In this document: positions 14,501 to 23,800 of the stretch, piece after piece
Layout of the letters: each line of letters opens with the position of its first letter
Position numbering within the stretch: the first letter of the stretch is position 1
DNA from: Echinometra lucunter
Taxonomy: Eukaryota; Echinodermata; Echinoidea; Camarodonta; Echinometridae
Direction of reading: 5' to 3'
Assembly (NCBI GenBank): GCA_029962745.1
Contig: CM057160.1
Span: 3,354,433 to 3,418,432 of the forward strand
Length of the DNA: 64,000 bases
Notes under the pieces: generated by a model
The model's database searches: none
What the model saw: the letters and a program-made list of their open reading frames with translations, nothing else
Told to the model about the DNA's origin: nothing
Position numbers and translations under genes: made by a program

Positions 14501-17500
14501 TGTCATCAGTGTTGCCAATTTGCAGAGCCGAGAGTAATTTATTAGAAAATATAAATGAGTGTAATTTTCTAATTCTTTGACTAATTTTGCTCATTTCTTT
14601 TTTTAAATGCTGTTCAAATTTAACTCCTTTTATTGAAACAGAGAAACTTCTGGGGTGGACTTTACCTTTAATTGTATGAATGTGCACTGATGCGAAAAGA
14701 ATGCTGTAGGAGTTGATACAGGAACCAGTTGGTTCCTTTTGACAGACAGTCATCTGTGCTGTTCTTCTCTCATGTTTTGTATGTCAGGCAATGGGAGCCA
14801 TGAATAAACAGATGGATCCACAGAAGATGATGAAGACGATGAAACAGTTTGAGATGGAGTCAGCCAAGATGGAGATGAAAGAAGAAATGAGTGAGTATTC
14901 ATCAGGCTGTTTGTAATAATTATTACACAGGATTCAGTAAAGCACATTTTACTGAATTCAGACCCTCAAACCCTCATTGAGTTAGATTGTTTGTGTCGGA
15001 TATTTGAGTAATTTCCAAAGTCGGGAGATATGTACATCAATTTCTATTATTACTTGTCAGATCTCAAACAACATACCGAACATACCATGGCATATGCAGC
15101 TGACAATTCAGTGGTGTCTATTTTGTTTACAAGCGACTGATGCATTTATTCTGTTAACGCTTCATTTTCCATCCAAATAATACCATGCATGGGGTTTAGA
15201 GTTAGGCAATAGATTAACCATTTAGAATTATGCTGGTGAAGTGAGAGAAATAACTGAAGAGAGGACTACAGAATAGGCACTGAAAATGTGGACATTGTCT
15301 GCTTTTGCATTTAATATCCCACCTGTGATGTCGCACATCTCAGAGGCGTTTGGAGAGTTCTTCAGATGCTATGTCGGGGCTGTATTTTAGCTCTTTGTAA
15401 TTCATAATAACCATTATCGAATGTTTCCAAGCATTGAATTTTGACAGACTTGTCCGATATAAGCTTCCCCGACGCAATAATGAAAATTAAGTAAGTTTAT
15501 AAAATCAATGAATATGTGCTTTAAAATACTAAACTCCCGTTCTTATCATTATATAATGAATGATATATTTATGTCATTCATTCTTTTAGTGGATGATGTT
15601 CTAGATGACGTTTTAGGAGCATCAGATGAAGAGGAAGAACAGGATGCCATCATCAATCAGGTCTTAGATGAGATCGGCATCGAGGTAGCAGGGAAGGTAG
15701 GTTGGAATATACAGTAATCCCATGGCAATCCCGTGGCAGTCCCGTGGCAGTCCAGTGGCAATCCAATGGCAATATACTGGTTTAATGCAATGCATAGTTG
15801 TTGCACAAAAGTTTCCCTTGACAACTAAGAAGCTTGCCTCAGGCATGCCCAACATAGCAGCAACTGCATGCAAACTGGATTCCATCATTTCAGATGTCTT
15901 TATGCATAACAGGTGAACTGAATAGTAGGTAACCAATGGTTCTGAAGAGAAACATGCATAATTTTGAATACGTTAGTATAAAACCAACCTGCTCTCTGGA
16001 ATTTATTTCATGAAATGTATAGGATTAGGATAAGGTTGCAATTTATTTGGGGTTAGGTTTTGGATTAGGATTAGGAGTGTTTTGAAAAGTGACATTTTTG
16101 CCTTTAATGTATGCTCACTCATCCATGACTCGACGTATCAATCTCATTTTTACACAGAAGCTGGTCAATAAGTGTTGAAACATTTCTGCCAAATCATTTT
16201 CCTCAAAACCTCTTCGTTAAAAAGTTACAGCATTTTCCTTAGAGGTGAAGTTACTTTTTTTGTTGTGTTTATTACAGTATACTGTGGAAAGAAAGCACTT
16301 ACATACATGTATGCCTGCAAATCAACTTGACCTGTCTCAGTGCAGAACATATACATGTTGACCAGAAGCAAAATGCTTGCCTGCAGGTTTGCTCAAAAGC
16401 AAACCTTGCAGGCTGTGTTGGGTTCGGTGAAAAGTGATTCTTGGAGGCTATTGTCTGGTTTGCTGAAAAGCAAACCTCGGAGGCTAGCAGGTTCGCTAAA
16501 AAGCGAACCTTGGTGGCAAGCAGGTTTGCTAAAAAGCAAACCTTGCAGGCAGGAAGGTTCGCTAAAAAGCGAACCTTGGTGGCAAGCAGGTTCGCTAAAA
16601 AGCAAACATTGGTGGCAAGCAGGTTCGCTGGCAGGTTCGCTAAAAAGCGAACCTTGGATGCTGGCAGGTTAGCTAAAAAATAAACCTTGGTGGCAGGCAG
16701 GTTCGCTATTAAGCGAACCTTGGTGGCTGGCAGGTTCGCTAAAAAGCGAACCTTGGTGGCAAGCAGGTTCACTAAAAAGCAAACATTGGTGGCAAGCAGG
16801 TTGGCTGGCAGGTTCGCTAAAAAGCGAAGCTTGGTGGCAAGCAGGTTTGCTAAAAAGCAAACCTTGCAGGCAGGAAGGTTTGCTAAAATGCGAACCTTGG
16901 TGGCAAGCAGGTTCGCTAAAAAGCAAACATTGGTGGCAAGCAGGTTCGCTGGCAGGTTCGCTAAAAAGCGAACCTTGGAGGCTGGCAGGTTAGCTAAAAA
17001 GTAAACCTTGGTGGCAGGCAGGTTCGCTATTAAGCGAACCTTGGTGGCTGGCAGGTTCGCTAAAAAGCGAACCTTGGTGGCAAGCAGGTTCACTAAAAAG
17101 CAAACATTGGTGGCAAGCAGGTTGGCTGGCAGGTTCGCTAAAAAACGAACCTTGGAGGCCTGCAGGTTCGCTAAAAAGCAAACCTTGGTGGCAGGCAGGT
17201 TTGCTATTAAGCGATCCTTGGTGGCTGGCAGGTTCGCTAAAAAGCGAACCTTGGAGGCCAGCAGGTTCGCTAAAAAGCAAACCTTGGTGGCAGGCAGGTT
17301 TGCTTTTCAGCGAACCTTTGTGAAATCCACCGAACTTGTGTACTATTTTTCTATTTCTTAAATGGATTTCTGTCCATCCACCTCCGTAAAATGGCTAAAA
17401 TTAGACTGCAAAATCATTGAAATATTGAACAAATTTATAGACTTTGATGGAAAGTCTATTTTCAAAGTGGAATGGGTTTAACCCCTTTTAAGGGCCATGT

Positions 17501-17737
17501 AGGGATTCAAACCATACCTTCTGGTTCATAGTCCAGAGACTTATCCACAGTGTATTATTATTATTATGCCTCCTAATGCTACTCTTCTTTAACCCCAAAC
17601 TTCTGTTATCATCTTCTCTTTATTACCAGCTTGCCGATGCACCAGCATACAAGGGAGCCTTACCTTCTAAACAGTCAGAATCACAAGCAAAGGACAAAGC
17701 GTTAGAAGATCAGCTTGCCAGGTTAATGCGGGAATAA
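2501..17737 (+). CDS. CHMP2B: Charged multivesicular body protein 2B (ESCRT-III subunit), start codon in gap
   Basis: ESCRT-III subunit: assembles on endosomal membranes and recruits VPS4 for intralumenal vesicle formation, abscission and membrane repair. Exons: <2501-2518, 5059-5150, 5819-5860, 7151-7252, 8637-8687, 14788-14890, 15590-15696, 17630-17737 (stop TAA). All introns are GT/AG and all phases join. Exon 1 ends KKPTDK plus one base and exon 2 supplies the rest of a Glu codon, giving KKPTDKEVMRKTEKELKK, the CHMP2 N-terminal basic helix. The product continues with AKQLVNLRKQK, MDPQKMMKTMKQFE, the acidic ASDEEEEQDAIINQVLDEIG and the C-terminal tail EDQLARLMRE, a MIM1-like motif that would bind the VPS4 MIT domain. 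About 207 visible residues against 213 in human. IGIEVAGK and MDPQK favour CHMP2B over CHMP2A. Intron 5 is about 6.1 kb; intron 7 holds a hairpin minisatellite. Confidence 0.93.
2830..3003. repeat. Short inverted repeat in CHMP2B intron 1
   Basis: The segment around 2832-2890 (GCACTAATGCACTTTCGTATCC and the GACGGAATAAAGCAC part) recurs inverted at about 2958-3003 (GTGCTTTTATTCCGTC, GGATATGAAAGTGCCATAGTGC). It looks like a small foldback element of about 170 bases. No coding. Confidence 0.6.
3055..3460. mobile_element. TIR element (MITE) in CHMP2B intron 1
   Basis: The left arm at 3065-3100 contains CCTGGAGAATAGGGGACC and GGAACGCGCGC. It recurs inverted at 3411-3445 as GCGCGCGTTCC and GGTCCCCTATTCTCCGGG. 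Inner GCAGCGGCAG and CTGTTGCTGCCG words also pair. About 400 bases, no transposase. Confidence 0.7.
3565..4040 (+). mobile_element. TIR element carrying a tRNA-like segment, copy A
   Basis: Outer ends are inverted: GAGTTCCATATGTACCCCC near 3569 and GGGGGTACATATGGAACTC near 4010-4030. The inner part (about 3745-3990) contains a tRNA-like block and recurs in inverted orientation in the next element (copy B). It may be a composite of a tRNA-derived SINE and a TIR element. Confidence 0.65.
3838..3912 (+). repeat. tRNA-derived (SINE-like) segment with A and B boxes
   Basis: CGCTAGCGCAATAGATAGCG resembles a tRNA D-arm/A-box region, and GGGTTCGAGTCAC about 30 bases later is a near-perfect pol III B box. 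The acceptor stem does not pair convincingly and the segment is repeated inverted at 4373-4446. This supports a tRNA-derived retroelement head rather than a functional tRNA gene. Confidence 0.6.
4250..4755 (-). mobile_element. TIR element carrying an inverted tRNA-like segment, copy B
   Basis: Ends are inverted: GAGTTCCTCTTGCGACAGCC near 4258 and GGCTGTCGCAAAAGGAACTC near 4724. The interior at about 4310-4565 is the reverse complement of 3745-3990 in copy A, including the tRNA-like block (4373-4446, minus strand, B box GGTTCGAGTC). The two copies form a large inverted repeat of about 250-base arms. Confidence 0.65.
6574..6645. repeat. Tandem duplication of about 28 bases
   Basis: A TTTTC-T-run-CTTCCATTAAAAGAA unit is present twice back to back, with a third partial start, in CHMP2B intron 3. 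Confidence 0.75.
6645..7046 (+). mobile_element. About 400-bp dispersed repeat, copy 1
   Basis: It starts AAAGGGGGTACCCAATGCTG and ends near ATGCATTGATTTCGATTG. A second copy lies in opposite orientation at 46096-46496, inside an NSUN4 intron, with high identity end to end. The interior has repeated GGGTACCCACTTTTACGTCA words in both orientations. No real ORF. The family is unknown, and because it is present in two introns of unrelated genes it is a mobile repeat. Confidence 0.85.
7838..7974. mobile_element. Short MITE, TTTCATCAAGTGTC family, copy 1
   Basis: The left end GGGGCATTTCATCAAGTGTC and the right end GACACTTGATGAAATGCTTCC are inverted. The interior has the CAGATGCAAGGATTTCAGTAGC core, which recurs inverted in the other copies (32596-32736, 35761-35909) as a TGAAATC...TGCATCTGATTGG block. 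About 140 bases, no coding. Confidence 0.8.
10437..10500. repeat. CCAAGTCCGAGTCC-type hexamer array
   Basis: Degenerate tandem AAGTCC/GAGTCC hexamers. A related array lies at about 12000-12060, and a GAGACC relative lies at 25670-25863. Confidence 0.7.
12000..12062. repeat. GAGTCC hexamer array
   Basis: Ends with four consecutive GAGTCC hexamers near 12030-12058, preceded by degenerate units. Same motif as the array at 10437. Confidence 0.7.
14107..14670. mobile_element. Foldback MITE, piggyBac-like, with about 250-bp arms
   Basis: The left arm starts GGGAAAGTCCATCCCAGAAG and runs to about 14365. The right arm, about 14405-14670, is its inverse and ends CTTCTGGGGTGGACTTTACC followed by TTTAA. 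Only about 40-60 bases separate the arms. The TTGA/TTAA flanks and shared interior words (GGCAAC, TGATGACATCAT) link it to the clearer TTAA-flanked element at 27370. It lies 120 bases upstream of CHMP2B exon 6. Confidence 0.8.
15719..15776. repeat. Short 10-11-bp tandem repeat
   Basis: Five degenerate units of CCCGTGGCAGT/CCAATGGCAAT type start just after CHMP2B exon 7. Confidence 0.75.
16380..17330. repeat. 33-bp hairpin minisatellite with a 321-bp higher-order unit
   Basis: About 28 tandem units fill most of CHMP2B intron 7. Each 33-base unit contains the near-perfect palindrome GGTTCGCTAAAAAGCGAACC followed by TTGGTGGCAAGCA-type linkers. A larger unit is visible: the variant GTTCGCTATTAAGCGAACC occurs at 16700 and again 321 bases later. 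That length is nine 33-mers plus two 12-base inserts (GGCAGGTTCGCT type). Because 33, 12 and 321 are multiples of three, long frames stay open on both strands (up to 264 codons on the minus strand). These are repeat artefacts, not genes. Each unit could form a hairpin in DNA or in pre-mRNA. Confidence 0.93.
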
Positions 17738-17969
17738 CACATTTTGACATTTTATCCTTTTATTAATATATGCCATTAATATATATTTGTACCTATTTTT
17801 ACACCTGTACTTTGATGAATATTTGCCTTTTGTCCATTTGACACCAGGGTGAAAGTTTGAACTGTACAAATCACCTAAATAGATCTTTGTGTGCATCTAG
17901 AATGTATGAAATACGCCCCCCCCCCCAATGATTTAGCTGGAATTCTATGGATTAACAGATGAGTAATAT

Positions 17970-17975
17970 AATAAA
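17970..17975 (+). promoter_or_regulatory. Candidate proximal poly(A) signal of CHMP2B
   Basis: AATAAA 233 bases after the stop codon; a second hexamer follows at 18028-18033. Confidence 0.45.
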
Positions 17976-18041
17976 GATAAGTGATGACATTATAATTGAT
18001 GTATGGAACCATTTCAGAGTAAGGTTCAATAAACATCTTAA

Positions 18042-18130
18042 CCTGCTGACTTTTAAGCCTGAGATAATTTGGTTCGGGGTCTATGGAAAATGTGTGTTAT
18101 ACTGAAATAAAATTGTACTCAGCGGGTTAA
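18042..18130. repeat. About 90-bp dispersed repeat (GGGTCTATGGAAAATGTGT family), copy 1
   Basis: Shares GAGATAAT..GGGGTCTATGGAA.ATGTGT.TTATACTGAAATCAAAT with copies at about 33245-33348 and 35505-35592, and weaker ones near 26928 and 60045. Ends resemble inverted TTAACC..GTTGA / TCA..GGTTAA. Probably a tiny MITE. Confidence 0.65.
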
Positions 18131-18432
18131 TTTATGCACACAAGTACACATAGGTTGACTAGCATGCTCAGGTTCACACTCTAATGTAATGAATTATGCT
18201 CTTATACAAGAAGTATCTGAAGTGGTCCACTTTGACCACTGTAGACAAAATTGGTGTGTGGGAGAATGCATGATGGCTCGGTGGTAGAGAAATGGCCTTG
18301 TAACTGGGAGGACCTGTGTTCCAAGCAAAGTGGATGCGCTTGTGCCCTGGAAGTCCTCTCAGAGGGAGAGGACTTCAAGAAAACAGTCCTCTTGAGTTGG
18401 TATATATGCAAGTATGCCCATGATTTCTTAAG

Positions 18433-18845
18433 CCCGGTGCACACTATACGATCGATTGCGACCCGATTTTCAAATAAATGGCATTTTGCATTAAATATGA
18501 AAGTTAAACAAGTAAAATAACCTTATTTGAAGTTCGGGATAATGGTAGGAATACAAAAATCGGAATTGTGGTTAACTGCATGCCTTTTGGTTGGAGTAAA
18601 GGCCCAACGGCTTCAAACCATAGCTGATCGAAAGACTGCTGTGACGTCACTATGATTCGGAAATGAATTTGCTTTCATTCCTACAGGAAGGCTCGCAATA
18701 GCCCGGAATTTCGATTTTAGTATTCATATGACTATTCGGAACTTTGGTCATTAAGATTTTACATGTTTGAATGTTCATATCAAATGCTATAACAAAATTT
18801 TCCGAAATCGGATCGCAGACAGAGCGTATAGTGTGCGGCGTATAG
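18433..18845. mobile_element. TIR element, GTGCACACTATACG termini
   Basis: The left end CCGGTGCACACTATACGATC and the right end GCGTATAGTGTGCGGCG are inverted. Inner CCGATTTTC and GAAATCGGATCGC words also pair. No transposase. TTAA precedes the left end, but no matching target duplication is clear. Confidence 0.65.
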
Positions 18846-20365
18846 TGAGCCATCAATCTCTTCCTCATACAGCATAGTGAATTGTTAACCCGTTGACTTT
18901 TGAATTCTCTTATTCCCATGGGCTAAGTACAGGGGCACCTGGTTCTAGTAGGCAACATGTTAACATCTGTTATGATAACATAAGAAGCCTTGGTAATGGT
19001 ATCCTTAATGGTATTGTTTTATATAATACCCCAAAAAGCAAAAACATGTTTAATGTAAACTAGGGAATTTTAGGAAGTTTATCTATTACATGGCCTTTCT
19101 GATAGTGATATGATATATTAGCTTTGATTTTAATTATATTTGGAAGTTTATGAATTCACTTCCTAGATAAATCTGATACTCATTCAGGTATGAACATGGA
19201 AAATTTTATTCTATATACCAGTATGTTCCGTTTAGTTATATTGTAAGAATTGTCACTGTTAAATGACAGGATGTTATGCAGATTTGCCTTCTTCCTGTTT
19301 AGTACTCCCCCCTTTCTTATTGATATTAAATGAAAGTGTTTACAATGCATGTATTCTTTGGAGAGCCAACTCGTTTTACTCTGCAGGATTGTTGAACTGT
19401 ACCAGTTCAGATTCAGAGCCGGGAGGTTATTAAAAGTACTTACAGCCTTTTATAAGTTCCAAAATAGACTGGGGTTGCCACTTGCACAGTTGAGTGTTCT
19501 GAAGAAGGTTGTGAAAACAAATTGAATTTGTAATAAAAGGCTAAATCTATTAATAACTAATTTCTGTAAGCAAATAGATGATGTATGGTCTGAAAATGTG
19601 TTGTGTAGATGTAGTCAAAAGTCAAAGTTTTACAAATCTGTACATGGATTTTTTGCTGCCTCTGCAAATATTTTACCTCTTCATTGAGAATTCGTTTTGT
19701 GAGATAAGACTGTGCATGGTTGAAGACAATGTCTTTCAATTTATAGTGTATTTCCACGTCCTCATGTGACTTCCATGTTTTTTCCCATCACCTTCATTAT
19801 AAATGAATGTAGTGTGTGTGTCTCGGCCTATTGGGGGCATCTCACTGAGCAGCGAATGCTTGCCAACATATCGTTGGGTTTCATCCTGCCCAGGTTAGTA
19901 AAAGGTCATACAAGGTTGTAAAAAAGTTTGCAAACAATTTCAATTGTCATAAATTATTTTTCTTGTTGCAAAGAAATTTTGAACTTATGTTAGAACCTTT
20001 CACGAATCCTGACAAAACCCCAAATTTGTTATGTTTGCAAGCATTCCTTGTTCAGTGAGATAGCCCCTAAAAGGTAGATCCAGCATTCAAGTATACCCTC
20101 AAAAAGCTACAGAGATTTGCTATTAAGATGTTGCGGTTATACTTACATTTGATATCCTTTATTTTTCCGTTTCCATGCAATTTTCCTTCTAAGTGTTGAA
20201 ATAAGTCAGTGATGTTTCTTCACTTGTAAAAGTGTGGCTGTGGAACTCATATATGAATGATATGAGGAAGTTTATTGCCAATGTATATGAGAGCTGTGTA
20301 GTATTAGTTAAGTATCATGCTTGTAAATCTAAATCTAGAAGAATATTTTGTATCTATGAAATGTA

Positions 20366-20371
20366 AATAAA
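20366..20371 (+). promoter_or_regulatory. Candidate distal poly(A) signal of CHMP2B
   Basis: AATAAA followed about 30 bases later by a GT/T-rich tract. It would give a 3' UTR of about 2.6 kb. Confidence 0.5.
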
Positions 20372-20553
20372 GGTTATTACAAAGAATATATTATTTCCTT
20401 TGTGTTTTTGTTTGTTGTTTTTTCCATTATGTATCAGCACAGGGAAACTCTAGAACAATTTCATGCATTGTAAGCATGTTTGAAAGGAGGACATAACATT
20501 TATATGAAATGAAATATTCTAAAATTGACCAATCAATTGGTTTGGTTATGGAA

Positions 20554-20880
20554 GTAGTGGTGATGATGATGTTAATGTTGGAATTTTTTTCTGGTGTAAA
20601 TGATGGTGGTGCTGATCGTCATGATGAATGGTACAGATGATGGTAGGGATGATGATAAACATGATGATGGTAATGATGATAAACATGATGATGATGGTGG
20701 TAGTGGTGATGATCATGATAATGATGATTATAATGATGATAATCATGATTATAATGATGGTGATAATGAGATGATTTTGGTGATCATAATGATGATGTTG
20801 AGGATAATGAGGATGATGATGATATGATTATGATGTTGATGTTGAGGAAAATTTATGATGGTGGTATTGGTGATTTATAG
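20554..20880. repeat. GAT/ATG trinucleotide-rich tract
   Basis: Degenerate GATGAT, AATGATGAT and GGTGAT units for about 320 bases. Open frames here (poly-Asp/Met-like) are repeat artefacts. Confidence 0.9.
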
Positions 20881-21279
20881 GGCAAGATAAGGATCACAGC
20901 AGCCAGCACGGTGCAATTACTAAAGATTTTTTTTATATAATTAGGTTTTTATTGAAACAAACCAAATTACAAACAAATTACAATATTTACAAATGATTGA
21001 GATAATCTGGAAAAAAAAAAGAGCAGAATACATGCATGTAATTATAGATGTATATGAGCAAGAACCCTGTGATAGAAGTACTGTGATACCCGAGAACCCC
21101 ACCGGACCCAAAATAAACACTCATGAAATTGAGAGGATGGAATAATAGATGGCACTGAACCAAATTCCTCTAGCACCATTGTCAACAATTCAAATCAGCC
21201 TGCACCATAATATTATATTGATAATTATATTTTATCATTAGTTGTCCATCAACGCATTCTTCTTAACCCATCATCATCA

Positions 21280-21450
21280 CTGTCAACATTATCCTCCTCC
21301 TCCTCATCATCATCGTTGCTATACAGCATCATAGTCGACCCGTACGTGTTTTTTCGACACTTTCATCAGTAAACCCTTCAGAAATCCTTATCTTCATCAT
21401 CATCATAATCATCATCGTCACCAGATCGCTCCCCCATTATCATTATCATC
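21280..21450. repeat. CAT/TCA trinucleotide-rich tract
   Basis: Degenerate CATCAT and CCTCCT runs, roughly the inverse composition of the tract at 20554. Confidence 0.7.
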
Positions 21451-21819
21451 ATAGTTTTGTTTTGTTTTGTAATCAAATATGTTTAGTTTTGTAATGATCA
21501 AATATATTTAATGGATTTTACAAATCACTCCTCTTAATTCATGCTCATCTTTATTTCAAATGTGAGTGTCTTCATGCATCAAATAATTTCATAAGGAATT
21601 ATGACTTTCAAAGAATGACCAGTAAATGAAAGCATGATATATATCATTCAAAATAATCAGTACCCTTCTACTCAAACATGGAGCAAAGGTATTGCAGTTT
21701 TGATCAAGCAGAGGGCTAACCCCAACTCCCACCTCCCCCCCCCCCCCCTCCTTCCCCCCCCCCCCCCCTTGACCCCGCTGCAATGTATTAGCACAATGCG
21801 CGCGGTATGTGCACTCTTT

Positions 21820-21862
21820 AGAATAGAATAGAATAGAATAGAATAGAATAGAATAGAATTTA
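21820..21862 (-). repeat. (GAATA)n tail at the 3' end of an antisense LINE
   Basis: Eight copies of the AATAG pentamer. On the minus strand they follow the end of the LINE 3' region (GAGTCAATAAATTCTATTC...), the usual place for a LINE microsatellite tail. Confidence 0.8.
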
Positions 21863-22176
21863 TTGACTCTTACGACCCCCTTCTGGGGTATGAGAGTACA
21901 ACACATTTACATGACATGATAATGATACAAAAGAAAATAATGTATACAAACATATAATAATAATACAGAAGAAAAATACCGAATACAGTGTACAAAAAAC
22001 AAAAAACAAAACAAAAAAAAAAAACAAAAAAAAAAACCAACAACACTAAAATACAAATGTATAACGGTATGAAGATGTTCTAAACCTAGGCTATGCTAAA
22101 CATGAATTTACAGTATCATACAGTGTGGCAAGCATGCTTCAAAAGTGGTGAAAACCACATGAAAGATTATAAATAC

Positions 22177-22443
22177 TTACAAAGTACCCAATATTCGGGA
22201 TGTATGAGATGAAATAGGTTTTTGAATGAGAATACAAATGCCATGAATACCACCATGTCTACCCACACCAGTCTTCTCTAAAATATAGCTTTGATAATTG
22301 TCAAAGTAAGAGTGAGAGAAATCAGGCCTATCAGTCTTAGTTTCAAGGAGACAAATCACTGAATAGTCTCTCAACATCAAATCAATGACTCCTGCTTCTA
22401 ATTTACTCTGGATCCCATTGACATTAATACTGCATATGGTCAA
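22177..22443 (-). pseudogene. LINE endonuclease (EEP) domain remnant
   Basis: An 88-codon frame with the N-terminal half of a LINE endonuclease: INVNG strand, the ETK catalytic glutamate motif, and a GRHGG loop. It lacks the C-terminal DHxP-type catalytic half and the reverse transcriptase, so it cannot be active. Confidence 0.85.
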
Positions 22444-22634
22444 GTTCTTGTCTAGAAGAAGAGGGCCGGAAATGTCCTAGAATTCCAAAAAAAGCCTAGA
22501 ATTCTTCAGTTGATCCTCGCTCCAGCCTAGCAACCGGAAGAGGTCATCCGGGGAACTGATAGACTGCTTCCGTCCATCAGGGCCATCTCGCTTGAGAATA
22601 CATATCACCCTCCCGTCAGTGATCCAGGCCTTCA

Positions 22635-23620
22635 CCCGGGGGGGCCACTCTATGTACAACACTGTAACCATGCTCGTGCACACCCTTTCAAAAAGTACCC
22701 TTAACTAGGATTCGCGGAGCTCAAAAAAGCTACCCTTAACTAGGATTTTTTCTCTCCAGCATACCCTTAACTAGGATTTTTCTCTCCAGCATACCCTTAA
22801 CTAGGATTTTTTTCTCTCCAGCATACCCTTAACTAGGATTTTTCTCTCCAGCATACCCTTAACTAGGATTTTTCTCTCCACGTATACCCTTAACTAGGAT
22901 TTTTCTCTCTCACACATACCCTTAACAAGGATTTTTCTCTCCACGTATACCCTTAACTAGGATTTTTCTCTCCACACATACCCTTAACAAGGATTTTCTC
23001 TCCACGTATACCCTTAACTAGGATTTTTCTCTCCACACATACCCTTAACAAGGATTTTTCTCTCCACGCATACCCCTAACTAGGATTTTTTCTCTCCACG
23101 TATACTCTTAACTAGGATTTTTCTCTCCACGCATACCCTTAACTAGGATTTTTCTCTCAACGCATACCCTTAAACTAGGATTTTTCTCTCTCCGTATACC
23201 TTTAACAATGATTGAGAGCATTGGACTTAAAAAGCACCCTTAACAAGGACTAGGTCAAAGCTATATACACCCATTTTGTTTACACTCGCTCCGGGGGTAC
23301 AATGTCACAAAAATATGAATGATGCGACTGTAAATAAATTGAACAATCAGTGAAAATTGGGGGAAATTGATGGAAAGGGGGAAAATCACTGTGAATTAGG
23401 TACATTTTCATTTCACTTCAGATTATGCAAAAAATGACCCTTAGCGCGGATTTAGCGCTGAAAAGACCCCCTTTTTCTCTCAAATCGGCGATTTTGATAC
23501 CCTTATCGCGGATCCGCGCGGATCCGTGCTCTGCCTGAAAAAACACCCCTTATTCCGCGTTTTTGTGCACGCGCATGGTTACAGTGTTGTACATAGAGTG
23601 CCCCCCCCCCCCCGGGGGGG
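22635..23620. mobile_element. TIR transposon with G/C-run ends and 8-bp target duplication, inserted in the LINE
   Basis: The termini are inverted: CCCGGGGGGGCCACTCTATG then TACAACACTGTAACCATGC on the left, and GCATGGTTACAGTGTTGTA, CATAGAGTG and a C run/G run on the right. GGCCTTCA flanks both sides (22627-22634 and 23621-23628), an 8-bp target site duplication. Removing the element and one GGCCTTCA restores an open LINE ORF1 frame (…GVLKAWITDG…), which proves insertion. There is no transposase. The interior is mostly a 31-bp minisatellite. A shorter relative is at 45765-46058. Confidence 0.92.
22690..23225. repeat. 31-bp minisatellite inside the TIR transposon
   Basis: About 16 units of ACCCTTAACTAGGATTTTTC followed by TCTCCACGTAT, with variants (AACAAGG, CAGCAT). 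The units fill over half of the non-autonomous element. Confidence 0.95.
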
Positions 23621-23800
23621 GGCCTTCAACACTCCAGGGTCATCCTTTACAGCTTTCAGAAGCTTTGCACGGCCGGGAGCTAGATGCTCGCCGACCATCA
23701 CCTTTAAATTGGCAATTCCAGGTATTTTGGGAATTTGGCATGGGTTGCCTTCGATGAGAACCCTTCTGTGCGACGTGCCCGAACCCGAACCATGCCATGT
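23621..23800 (-). pseudogene. LINE ORF1 upstream fragment
   Basis: On the minus strand from about 23800 an open frame reads RRVLIEGNPCQIPKIPGIA, then NLKVMVGEHLAPGRAKLL and KAVKDDPGVLKA, and joins the ORF1 part beyond the inserted transposon. Its further 5' part is missing or unrecognisable. It ends about 130 bases before the COX17 start codon on the opposite strand. Confidence 0.75.

Larger units (their letters stand above)
17738..20377 (+). other. Probable CHMP2B 3' UTR and downstream DNA
   Basis: No coding follows the CHMP2B stop. AATAAA signals occur at 17970, 18028 and 20366. The last is followed by a GT/T-rich stretch (GTGTTTTTGTTTGTTG), which makes it a good distal polyadenylation site. 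The interval also contains a short dispersed repeat (18042-18130) and a TIR element (18433-18845). Confidence 0.5.
21820..22634 (-). mobile_element. Non-LTR retrotransposon fragment: 3' part with endonuclease remnant and ORF1 end
   Basis: Read on the minus strand, 22634-22477 carries the C-terminal part of a first ORF (WITDGRVICILKRDG ... LFLEF, then stop). An ATG at 22443 then opens an endonuclease domain: SINVNGIQSKL, VICLLETKTD and GRHGGIHGICILI are hallmarks of the apurinic-type (EEP) endonuclease of LINE elements. The frame stops at 22177 after about 88 residues, and no reverse transcriptase is present before the A/T-rich 3' region and pentamer tail. The copy is therefore internally deleted. 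The clade is not resolved (CR1/L2-like is plausible). The upstream part of ORF1 continues beyond the insertion at 22635-23620. Confidence 0.85.

Noticed and set aside
16010..16080. Telomere-like GGATTAGG/GGGGTTAGG stretch
   Set aside because: Too short and irregular to be an interstitial telomere array of TTAGGG units.
16299..17361. Open frames of 96-264 codons on both strands in the minisatellite
   Set aside because: They result from a repeat period divisible by three, alternate among several frames, lack splice logic or any family match, and lie inside a well-supported CHMP2B intron.
20546..20827. Asp-rich and Ile-rich ORFs
   Set aside because: GAT/ATG repeat artefacts.
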